Origin: Epinephelus fuscoguttatus
Lineage: Eukaryota > Chordata > Actinopteri > Perciformes > Serranidae
Direction: 5' to 3'
Assembly (NCBI RefSeq): GCF_011397635.1
Contig: NC_064756.1
Coordinates: forward strand, 37,584,133-37,648,132
Length of the DNA: 64,000 nucleotides
Shown: one piece after another, positions 1-12,100 of the stretch
How the letters are laid out: each line of letters starts with the position of its first letter
Numbering within the stretch: position 1 is the first letter of the stretch
Program-made: the position numbers and the translations under genes
The notes under the pieces: generated by a model
What the model was told of the DNA's origin: nothing
Seen by the model: only the letters and a program-made list of their open reading frames with translations
The model's database searches: none

Positions 1-870
1 CTTCTGAAGTGCTCCCACCGTGCTATGATGCCGTGCGGCAGACAGAACAAAACCGGCTTCCTCCCATCTCATTACATGCCTAACTTTAGTGGATCACAGC
101 ATACCTGATCTGAAACTAATGTGCAGATACTCAGGTTCAAAATGAGACCAAACTTTTCAATGGCTGTCAGTTTTAGAGCCACGACGAAGGCAAACATGTG
201 TCCTGCAACAGACTGTAAGGCTTGTTGTTTTTAGCTGACACGATTTCTAAGAAACTGCCAGCCCCTTTGAACACTGCTGGTACAGCCCTTTTACCTCTGT
301 TTTTCCTGGTTATGTTGCATCCATTTCAAAAGTTTTTGCATCTGTCTACTGCATAGACAGCCATGTTTTATAAACAGACCATCTTTCCAACAGTGAAATA
401 CTTCTCTTAGAAATCAATGCAGTTATATAAAATAAAACAGCAGGTAATTTAACTTGCCAACCTCACAGTGGCAATGTCTCAATTACACAGATAGAAAGTT
501 TTTTACTCCAATTCCTATAGAAAGACTAAAAATGCATCCCTCTTTAAACTGATTTCCTGCTCTCAGATGTTTGATAAAAAAATAAATAAATACAGGCCCT
601 GACTTGTGAATAGAGCTCTAATTTGGCTCCGCTTAGATACATGTTGTCATCTGTGTTGGCTGAGGCATCACCCTCTCAATCTGTGCACCATCTTAAGTCC
701 AGATTTGCTCGGGACATTCAGCAGTAACTCTTGCCAGCTGACACATTAGCAGCTAACTCTTTGAGACCTAACATAACAGGTTCATCTCTTGAGACTGCTG
801 CTCAGGACCTGGATACAGTCACATACATTTCATTTATGAGTGTGAAACTTTTAAAGCAAAGTGGCTCTGA
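1..870. other. non-coding stretch beyond the ccdc9 stop
   Basis: No credible coding exon is visible here. If ccdc9 ends at the stop proposed at 2018, this stretch and the next kilobase could be its 3' UTR or intergenic DNA. I found no convincing minus-strand AATAAA close to the stop. About 50 bases near 70-115 (around 'taactttagtggatca') resemble bases near 31510-31550, which suggests a shared dispersed repeat. The short open frame at 731-1045 runs into a repeat and is not a gene. Confidence 0.5.
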
Positions 871-1360
871 CCATTGGCTGTATAATAAAGATGGACCATA
901 TGTCAGTTCCCCAAAAGTGAAGCTAAACTATCTCGATAGCCCACTGGTGGCTGGCTGCAGTACAGGTCATAAACCCTGCCCCCTAGCAGATGGGACATGG
1001 GTCAAATACATTTTTCCCAAAGATAGCTTCTGTCATTTTAGGTAACCCTTATCACGCTGATATTTGTTCAAGTGCTCATTTTGCTGATAAGGTTGGTTTT
1101 AATCAGTTATGTGATGCTAAATAAAGGGGGTCTGATATCATGATTGATAGCTGTGTGTGCCAATTGTTGTGCTTTGGATCAATGGTGCTGCTCACGACTG
1201 GTTGAATGGGTGCATGGGCGGAGAACCTGATATCGTGTCACTGCACAGACTGGCTGCAAATAATGTCACCAGCACAAGATAGCAGTGGTTGTATCCAGGA
1301 TATTTTGGCTTCATTTTTGTACCACGCATTGTCCATCTTTATATACAGTCATTAGCTCTG
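871..1360 (+). repeat. dispersed repeat, family A, copy 1
   Basis: This segment is collinear with 10799-11322. Shared blocks include 'ttggctgta.aataaagatg', 'ggctgcagta', 'cataaaccctg', 'gctgctcacga.tggttg', 'ggatattttggcttc' and 'atacagtcatt'. Small gaps and many substitutions separate the copies, so both are old. No coding capacity, terminal inverted repeat or tRNA-like head was found. I cannot name the family; a non-autonomous DNA element or a LINE 3' tail are both possible. Confidence 0.75.
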
Positions 1361-2017
1361 ACTGATAATATATTAATATTATTATTTGGATTATTTGATG
1401 GGGCAGTTCAGCTGGAGACATCTGGTTCCCAAAACACCATGAATATACAGCAAACAAGGCCACATTTCACTTTGATCCCTCTTTTATCACTCCTCCTCAA
1501 CAGTAACAAATTTCTCATTTGATTAAAAACTTGCATTAGCACCAAGAAAACTGAAGGAGCGAGAATGAGAGGTGTTACACCAAGATTTGGTCAAGCAGGC
1601 AGCACGCCATGCAGCGATGTAAGCATTTTCATCACAGCCACAACAGGATGGAAACAAAAGGTTTTACATCACGTGGAAGATGAGAACACAAGGAGGGGGG
1701 GTGGGGCAGTTTACACCACACAGGGAGTGAATACAACAAAGGTGGAGTTAGTACTTTCAGTCCATCACAGGAGGGGCAGGAAGACAGTCAGGTCCAAAAA
1801 ACAGGCTAAACGCGGTGTGTTAGTATATTAACATATATATGATGATTCTTCATGCCACCGAACAGCTCCCACCATTATTTTTTCAACATGGAAGGAAAAA
1901 AAGGCAAGGCTGAGTGAGATCCACAACCAGGGAAACAAGATATCAAACACATTCACAAAAATAAAAAGTTAAAGTGAAGCATGAGCACACGTTGAGCAGT
2001 GTGCAGCAGGGGGTTTC

Positions 2018-5000
2018 TTACAGTATGCTACAGTCACTGAAATGGACCGTACCTGAAGACACCTGATCAGAAGATGTTTGCTCTAAGGGCTCCTCTGTCT
2101 CTGCTGTTGGAGCCGCGTCGGCCTCAGTGGGTACTGTGTCGTCATCTTCCTCTCCAGCTGATTCAGAGGAGCTCTGGTTGGCCTCTGGGATGGCTGAAGA
2201 GGGAGCAGTGTCCAGTTTGTCTGCTGTCAGAAAGAAAAAACTGTCGACATTACATGGTCTGATCTACACAAATTATCTCTTCAATCTGCCTTTTTACCAT
2301 TTAAGAACACTGAAAGGAGCAATGTGTATGATTTAGTGTCATCGAGTGGTGAGGACTGCAGATTGTAACCACCTGAAACTTCCCCCGTGTGCCATGTATG
2401 AACTTTCAGTTAGTATTCCTTTGTTCATTGTTCAGGAGGTTTTTACCAAGACCTGAATTATCTGCAGAGGTCCATAACAAGGCGATATAAACTGGTAAAA
2501 GAACTAAATAAAACAGTTTCATGAAACAAATTAGTGTTTCTCTGACACTGTTTATATCAGACGGGCTGCTAGCCCATTACCTGCTTATCTGTGCTCAACT
2601 TTTTTCTCTGATAAATTAAGATCCAGATGTTCTGGAGGTTTTTACCAGGACCTGAATTATCGACAGAGGTCTCTTCCTCTCAAAAGCAAACAGAACAGGT
2701 GTTTAAACTGGTAAAAAAAAAACAAAAAAAAACAACAAGTTAAGCAGTTTTACATTAAAACTCAGTGTTTTTCCAAAGCTGTTCGGCTTCATAACAAAGG
2801 GGCTGCTAACGAAGGTGGCTGATGCAAAAACGCATATCTAGAGTCAGTGTTTGGTTTGTCTGTTCTTGTTCCATAAGTAGATATAAATGGCTCATTCTAA
2901 AATAACACTAAAACAAACATAATTGTTAAATTATATTCCATTTCTGCCAATATATGCCCCTATATCATACACCATGAACCTTTGCAATTCATGAATTTAG
3001 TTTTTTTTTGTTTGTTTTCTTTTTAGGTTTTTGTTACCTTGTGATGGAGCAGCAGGTGTATCCTGGTCGATCGTCATGGCAACCTCACTGACCTCAGAAC
3101 TCTCAAGTGGGGCAGGGTCAGATGGCGGTGCAGTGGAGAAGTCTGCTGGGACGGACTCTGGTTCTGATACTATCACAGTCTGCTGGGCTTCAGTGTTTTC
3201 TGAAGAAGTGGAAACGTGTATGGCTGAGCATGAAAGACAGTGATGGTGGGAGGGGGGTGAGGTGAAGATTGGGGGAGAAAAGGATGAAGAAAGTAGAAGG
3301 GAGGGGATAAGGTGGCAGGAATGGAAAGAGTAAAAGGAAGGTAAAAGAGAAAGTAGAGAAGCTTCAAGATAAGACAAAAGAAAAGCTGAGGAGAGAACAA
3401 AGAAAGATCACTACGTTAGGGTTAACCTACCTGTGTCCTCCTCTTTCTGTGGCTCAGCAGGTTCATTTGAGCTGGCAGCTTGACTCTTCGTCTCCTCCTC
3501 CAGCTCCTTCTCCTTCTTCTGGGGCGGGCTGGCCTCCACACTGGGAGGTTTCAGTGGGCTCTCACCTCCCATGCTGCTCCGGGGTGACTGTAGCTCCATC
3601 TCCTCCCCCCAGTCTGATACAGGCTGGTGGCTTTCCAGCGGGGAGAAGGGGCTGAGGGGCTTGCCTCCCTCCGATGGGTCCTGAACTGCTGCTGGCGGCG
3701 GAATGTGGACCCTCGGTCTGGGAGTCCGCTGCTCTCTAGGGCTTCCTGCTGACACCGGTCGTGAACGAGGCGTGGGAGATGTAGGAGAGCTGCCTTTGCT
3801 CTTGGCTGGTTTCTCTTTCCCAGTGTCTTTCTTCTCATCGCCCCTTGAGTCCTTTTCTGAGTCGCTGCCTTCAACATCTTCTCCGTCACTGGCATCCTCC
3901 CATTCTTCGTCATCATCTTCATCATCTGCATTCTTCGCCTCCACCTGAGTAAAGATGGAAAGAGGGAATCAAAGTAAGTGGAAAGAGTCTGCAATCTGCA
4001 ACCTGCAACAGCAGAGTTGTCTGGCCACTTCAGGGCAGTGAAATGAGCTGCTGACAAGCTGAGCCTGTTTCCAAACGGTTGCCTAGTCACAACAGACCGT
4101 GTAAATATTATATTAGTTGTTTTTTTATTGCCAATGGGTGAACAGGTTGCAATGTAAGTTAAAAACTGAGACCTTTCCTGCCTTTCTCGGTTGGCTCTAG
4201 CAGCATGTGGGCTGACGTCTATGTAAAGAACTCGGGCCCAATTTTTTTCCCCAGAAAATCAAAAGACCTTCTTGATGACTGTATTTCTAAAAAGCAACTA
4301 GCGACAAATTTAGCGACTTGTTCAGATCATCAGGGAAAAAGCAAGAACTATATTCAAATAGATTACATTGTAATTCACTCCCACACATGCAGCAGCACTG
4401 CACAGGCAGTCAGTAGGTGTGGGACAGGCAGGAGGAGAGGAGACGCCGCTCACTGCACTGTGAGAGTTCAGTTGAAGTGAGTTTCTATAGTTAAACTGAG
4501 GCTCTCGCTCTCTGGATTGGAAATGCGAGAAAGCTCCCATTGCATTCATATGTTTTGGTAAGGGTTTTTCTGTTGGATCCAATTCAACTAAGTTGCTCCT
4601 GTTATCCCAACTGAATGAGCTATTACGTCACAAATATGCAAATGAGCATATGACATCATCTGGCAACTTCTAGCAACTTTTGGAGCTAGTGCTAGCTAGT
4701 TTCACAGGAAAAGACGTGGCAGCACAGTCCCTGAATGTCTTGCATCCCTTCAGCTTGCTACATTGCTACCAGTGTGCAACAGTGGCTAATGTTAGCTAAG
4801 AATTGGAGTCGTATCCACACATGCTGTGTTTCCATTATATACATTTTGCAGTGAAGGCTCAGCAGAGACCTTCACTTAACGCCCTGCCCTTACAACCACT
4901 AGGTTGGCAGACTTCTGTTGCTGCTGCTGGCCACCAGCCCGCTGTGAACCCAGGGGCTGGGGTTTATGCTGGCTGAATTCGAGTTGCTACAACAGCAACA

Positions 5001-6119
5001 CTGAGGTGCTGTCTGCAGTAAAAGTTATTTATTTCATCTTGACTCCAGGGCTGATCTGGCTGTAAATTGGCTAGTTTGCTGTTTGCAACTTACTTAACAG
5101 ATAAAGTTATGAAGCAACCAACACCAGATCAGTGCAACTCAGCTTAGTGATAGTTAGCTGGCTACCTTAGCTTGCTTGTTCACTAACTTTATCACTCGCA
5201 GAATACTACTTGAGTGGATGTGTCAGTTGGATCACTTGCCAAATTATTTCCCCAGCTAATGTGATACACGATATTAATTTATGTATTATGGCAATTGGTG
5301 TTAATTTAGCCAACAATCAATGATGTAATGGCACAATGCACTTTGTACTAGCCAAGAATGATGCAGTAGCAGCCAACAAACTAACTGTAACCTAACCTAA
5401 TTTTAGCCAGCTAGCTGTGACTAAGCAGTTTCACACAGTTGCTCGTAACATCAGCTAATACTATAATTTGCAAACAGTAAGTTAATTAGTATCATGGAGC
5501 CAATGGTCCAAAAGAACACTGCAGATAGTAGCATTACTCTAAATATGACTGAAACTATTTTTCAGTCTTCTATACTATGATGGCAGTCAATCACAGTCAG
5601 TTTGTCAGTTACATACAAGACCTTGCATCTATCATCTGTCATTAGGCATGATATGTTGGTTGACTGCTCTGTTTCTTTGACCAAGTACATGTGTGTACAT
5701 GTAGTCTATGTGCTCGAGATGATCACAATGTTGGGTGAGAGTTCCACTTCTTTAGGATTTCCCTCTCATCTGAAGGAAATGTGTATCAAAAAGGTCTAGT
5801 TTAGTTCCCTACTTCAGCTTTAGTTATTATTCCAGATGAAACACCTTTACCTTAACTGTGGGAGGTTTGGGTTTTACTTCTTCCTCCTTCTTTTTAGTCT
5901 TCTCCTCTCTCTTTGTCTTGTCCTCCTCTTCTTTCTCTCCTTCCCAGCGGTTGTCATGCATGCTGTAAAAGGCACAAAGATATGTCAGAAGTAGCAAATA
6001 CCAAACTCACTCACAAAAAAACACTTACCAAAAAAACAAAACAAAACATATTTATACTATATGGCATTTTACAAAGTTAACAAAATATTACAAATCATAG
6101 AAGAAAATGTTCCTACATC

Positions 6120-6159
<40 letters not shown>

Positions 6160-9100
6160 TTCAGCTGCAATGTTAGAAAAAACATTTAGAACCATCACCC
6201 AGTATGGGAAACATCCAAATTTTTCAGTGCCTCAGTGGCTGAAAACACTACACAGAACTGGTTTGTTGGCCAATACTCAGTGTTGCCTGATGTATGGTGC
6301 CATACTCCAGTGGTGGAAGAAGTATTCACATCTTTTACCCAAGTTAAAGTAGTAATACCACAGTGTAAAAATACTCTGTTACAAGTAAAAAGCTCATTTT
6401 AAAAACTTTATATACCTCTGGGTAGTTTTATAATGATACATCATAATCAAGGGTCAGAATACCACATACACATGTATGGATGGTAGTGCATGTAAAATCT
6501 GAGTCGTGCACGTGTTTCTCAGCACTGCATGCACCGGTGCACACAACTTGGGACAGCTGCCAACTCATGCATTGACTGTAACACTCGCTTTCACGCCAGT
6601 CTTTGCACGCTGCATGTCCATTTTTTCACACAGTAAAGTACATATTTATAATGGGTGACTTTGCAGCAGGAAAGGAGGATACTGACAGCGTATGGATGGA
6701 TGAGACAGAGCAGCACAGCGCAAAAGCAGCACCGTGTAACCCCTGAGATAGAGCCAGGTGCAGCCGCTGGACCGCAGCGAGGTTAGTTTTAAGTTGGATA
6801 TTTGACAGACATTCAATTTAATATCAAAATATATCACTACAGTGGAACAAAAGGACACATCTCTTTGTATGGTATTTCAGTGCTTCATCTATTTACATTA
6901 ATATCTTTATGGAAAATGTAGGACCAAAATGTATCACTACACAGGACACACCTCTTTACATGGAATTGTATTGCTATTTTACTTTTTGTAAGTATTTTCA
7001 TGAAGAAAAAAAATCGGGATTTATTTTTTAGTAACTTACACGGTGACATTTAGTTTAACTTATATTCACAAACAGCACTGAAAGCTGTTGTAATTATGAG
7101 AAGTCCTGATATACATCGAAATACACACCAAATGTTGAAGTAAAAAAAATTGGCGCAGATAAAACATAACAAAAAAAGTACTGTATTAATAAACTGAATT
7201 TACAACCTAAGTAAAACTGTCAGATAAATGTAGTGGTGTAAAAAGTACAATAAGATGGAGGGGAGTACAAGTAGAAAGTAGCACAACAATGAACATGCTC
7301 AAGATGGGAAAGTGTAAATGGACCTGCACTTATATAGCACCTTACTAGTCATCCGACTGCTCAAAGCATGCACAAACGAGTCACATTCACCCATTCACAC
7401 ACACACATTCATAAACTTGTGGCCCAGGCTACCATACAAGGTGCCACCTGCTGCTTAGTTTTTAACACTCAAACACTGATGGAACCGCCATCAGGAGCAA
7501 TTTGGGGTTCAGCATCTTGCTCAAGGATACGAGGAGTCAGGGATCGAACCACAATTAGTGAACGACCCGCTCTACCTCCTGGGACCTTTTCCGCCTTTCT
7601 CTACCTGTACTTAAGTAGAGTACTTGAGTAAATGTAGTTAGCTACATTCCACTAAAGTGAGATACACAGTGAAAGGCCAACAAATGGAAACTGTCATCAA
7701 TACATTCAACTTGAAAATAATAATATGTTAACAGTGATAGAGAAAAACAACCTTGTTAGTTCTACAAAAGACTTGTCTGAGCATAAACTGACAATCTTTG
7801 GATAACCTGACAGATTTACCTGTAGCTCTGTTTCTGTCCTCGGCCCTTCCCTCTACCTCGGTCCCCTCGTTGTCCCGGGGTCCTGCCCTGGGACAGGAAG
7901 TCACCAAATGTCGGAGCTTTAGGAGGCCGCTTACTGTCATCTAGAGGACAAACAGGAAGTTAGTGTAAATCCAGTTGTTTTGTTAACTTGATCTAAAAAG
8001 TTAGGGTGAATCAGAGAGGAGAGGGACTGAGAGATGAGATAAGAGATGGCAAACATGTGTTGTTGGATTTGAGGTGAAATACTTTACAACAAGTACGTAC
8101 AGCAACGTATAGGCTGTTTTTTTAAAGGTAGGAACAACAAGTCATGATCCAAACGGGGCAAAAAGTGTATCCACAGGGTTGACTTTACCTCAGGTAAATA
8201 TACAATATCATTGCATTAATATAAAACTAAATTTAAGATCCAATTTAGATACAAAAATAAAATTACAATTGTGCACTATATTTATGTTATAACCATTTTC
8301 TACATCTAGAGTGGTGTCCTATAATAACTGTACTGAAGATAGAATTAGATAAAAATGTATTCATTCGGAGGGAAATTGTTTTGAAGCAGTTCCAGTACAA
8401 AGTAGAAAAAAAATATTAATGAAAAAGATCATGAATAAAAAAGGTGCAAAACCCAAATGTACACAATGTCAGAAATGTCAACAGGTAACTGTTAGTGTCA
8501 TAAATATAAACTGGTCAATGGTAAGTCACAGTATTCAAGAGATTTAAATGAGGATTTAGTATAAACAAAAACAGTATGTTTCTCCTGTTTCTGCTGCTGC
8601 AGTCTGAGAGTTGATGTCTTATATAACATCAGAGTCAACACTTGTATGACAGCAGCTGTCCTGCAGTGTCAAACTGATGCAGAGTCCATCTGAACTCGGG
8701 AAGGAGGTCAAGCGGCTGTTTGTTTGCTAGCTAGTGGGTGACGGACGGCTCTGAGTGGGAGGGAAGGAGAGGAGATCTGACTGATTTAAAAGAGGAATAA
8801 AGAGAGCTGCAGACAGTTTTCCGTTAAGCTGTGTATGACACAGAGGAAATACATCTTTCAAAGTTCCTTTTAGGACAAACATCACAGTCATAAAAATGTT
8901 GAAACAGAGCACAAACATGCTGCGTTCAAGTGAAGGGCAGCATATGAGAGGTTGTAATTTCAACATGGAGAGTCAAGAATACAACATATCTCCAATCAGC
9001 CAACATTAAAACCGCTGGCTGGTGAAGTGAACAGCACTGATCGCCCTTGCCTCCAAATACCCCAGATAACAATGTGGTTGAGTATCTGTGAAGGATCCGC

Positions 9101-12100
9101 TGCCAATGCTTCGGTGCCAGACACCACAGGACACCCCCCAGAGGTCCTGTGTCCATGTCTTGACAAGTTAGAGCCAAGTGTGATCCAAGCAGGCCCTGTT
9201 GTGAATCTGGGGTACTTCTAGGCTACCAGCACATCCAACAGGTGCTCAATCAGAAGGCCAGGTCGATGCCTTCAGCTCTTTGTAACATTTCTAGAGCTAC
9301 TCCTGAGCAGCTTATGCTGTGTAACATAGTGCACTGTCCTGCTAAGGGGGGGGCGGCTCCATCAGGAAGTACTGGATCCATGTGGAGTACACTTGGTCTG
9401 AAACAGTGTTTTCTGTGGTGATCATACACTAAAGAAAACATACTTATTATATTATATTATATTCCATATCTGGCAATATATCCCCCTAAATCCTACACAC
9501 TGTACCTTTAGGTAGTCTACACTGCCCTGCTGCCTTATCAGACATAGTGAATCATTTTGTTTTTATATAAACATAATGATCAGGAATGACAAAAGAACTG
9601 ACAACAAAAATCTGATACTAAAAACATGTAGACAGAGAGATTATTTTTTCAATTAAAAAGGCGGTGAATAACACAATAACGGGTTGTATATTGTATACGT
9701 GGTGTACTGTAACAAACCTTGTTAAAATAATTCGGGTAATTTTTATTTCAGGCGCAATCAGTGTGATTCAACTTGGGCAGATCACCCCATCTCTCTAGTG
9801 ATTTGATCATGGAGGAAAATAAGAGGATGAAATGAGAAAGATGCTAGTATGGGAGAGATGTGACAGAGAACGGAAATGACTGAGACAGCCAGGTGAAGTA
9901 AATAAAAAGAGGTGAGAAGCAGAACAGATGAACAGCTGATGAAGGGATGAGGGAAACAGAAAGGTCCAAAAGAGGGGAAGAAAAGCCTGTCAGTAGGAGG
10001 AGAGAGAGAAGGTAAACGATAAAGGTGTGAAAGAATGAGAATGGTCACAGCTAAGGAAAGCTGTGAGGAGGAGGGGAGGGAAGGAGGAGGAGCAGAGGAT
10101 GGAGGAAGTAAGGAGAGAGAAGGTCAGAGAGGAGATGCAGAGAGGGAGGGGGAGGATAAGAGCTTGAAGGGAGAGAGAGGACGAGAGGATGAGATAAAAA
10201 AAAGGGCAAGAAGAGGAAGATACAAGTACAAAAGAAATGAAGAGATCAGTGAGGAGAAAATACAAAAAACTGAGAGGATGAAGATGAAGAGATTGAATAG
10301 AGCAGCTTGGGGCTGTGAAGAGGACACCCAAGTCATTCCAGAAATTAGAAATGGTGAAGAAACACACACTGATATATACAACTAAAGCGACTGCAGGCTT
10401 TAATGTGGGGCAGGTGTATGTCATAGTCTGTAACATACTCTCCAGTCAGACACAAAGAAAATGAAGGAAACCAGGACTGAACAGCTGTTAGAAATAATTC
10501 TCAGCTTTTGTTTGAACCTTCTCACAGAACAAAACACCCTGGAAGATCTGACTGATGATTGACTTTGACGCCTTATCTGCACGTATAACAGATATTTTTA
10601 AAACCATGGTTCCCACCCCTCCATCTACATTTTACAAAATATCTGTGTCCATACCGGAATGCAAAAACAAGTGCTCAAATGAACATGCCAGGCCAGCAGG
10701 TGGCGATAAAGTCTACATCAACGATACCTAAAATACCAGAAAAGAACATTTTGAGCATGTGTAGTGATTTTATGTTCCTTTGTTGGTAGTCACTTAAAAC
10801 CGTTGGCTGTACAATAAAGATGGATGAAATAACAGCTCCCCAAAAGTCAAGCGAAACATCTCTATCGCCCCCTGGTTGTTGGCTGCAGTATAGCTCATAA
10901 ACCCTGTACCCTCCACGTTAGCGGACAGAACATAAGCCAAACTAAAAGATCGAAGAGCATGTCAAATTTTCCTAATTTTTTCGTCATTGTAGGCAGTTCT
11001 TTTCACACTGATGTGTTCATGTGTTTGTTTTTATGCCAAGTTTGTTATTAGTTGGTTATTTGATGGTACATAAAGAGGGGTTGATGTCGTGACTGACAGT
11101 TCTGTGTGTGCTTTCAATCAGTGGCGCTGCTCACGATTGGTTGGAGGGGTATATGGGCAGGAACTCAATACCGGCAGATATTGCCACTGTGCAGACTCTG
11201 GCTCCAAATGACGTCTCCAACACAAGATGGCATCAGCTGTATCTGGGATATTTTGGCTTCGTTATTGTACAGTGGGAGGGAGTGGAGACATGTTGTCCAT
11301 CCTATTATACAGTCATTGCTTAAAACCCAAAGTCATTATTCATTAATTTTATATTTATAGTTAGTTGACACCTATTTATAAACCTTTATCTATGTAAAGG
11401 TACAGGCTGTAGGATTTAGGGAGATATATTGGTAGAAATGGAATATAATATAATAAGTTTTTTTTTTAGCGTATAATCACCTGAAGATAAGAATCGTCTT
11501 TTTGTTACCTTATAATGAGCGGTTTATATCTACTCGTCCACAGAGTCCGTTATGTTTCTACAGTAGCCCAGAACAGACAAACCAAACACTGGCTCTAGAC
11601 GGGGCCATTTGCGTTGGCCACCGTAGTTCTCCTACAAGCTTCACTAAAGAAGTTTCAGTTCCGCAACTTCAGTGATAGATGCCACTAAATTCCACACACT
11701 GGACTTTCAAAACCTTTCTGGCCTCTTGCAATGAGGTGGAGTTGCTACTTGCTTGTAGCACACTACTGTTGTTGTTGTCTCAGGGCCCTGACACAACAAG
11801 CTGGCAGTAGGCTGATGGTTCTGTTGGCTCTAGTCGGTCCGTGTAGATTCAGCATGCTGAATTGGCGTCAAAGCCCATCAGTGATTGAAATCACTCTGAT
11901 TGGCAGTTTGGCTTAGTGCACAAGAAGAGAAGCACAAGAGAGGAAAACAAACACAGCTAAAGTCAAGAAAGAGTGAGCTCTAAACAAACTTGTAATGCTA
12001 GGTCATTTTTAGCCATTAAGCTCTAAAGAAGAAACAGTTTGTGGTTATTTGAAAAATGACTTCAATGATTATCAGAATAATTGCCAGTTAATTTTGGGTC

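Noticed and set aside
3551-4090. 179-residue minus-strand frame overlapping ccdc9
   Set aside because: It is another reading frame of the ccdc9 exon 3431-3944; the conserved SDWGEE frame is the real one.
6107-6352. Open frame starting with polyglutamine
   Set aside because: It is the CAA microsatellite plus transposon-end sequence; no splice context or conserved domain.
10035-10436. Long open frames on both strands (Lys/Glu/Arg-rich and Ser/Leu-rich)
   Set aside because: They follow from the purine-rich tract, show no family similarity, and lie in a ccdc9 intron.
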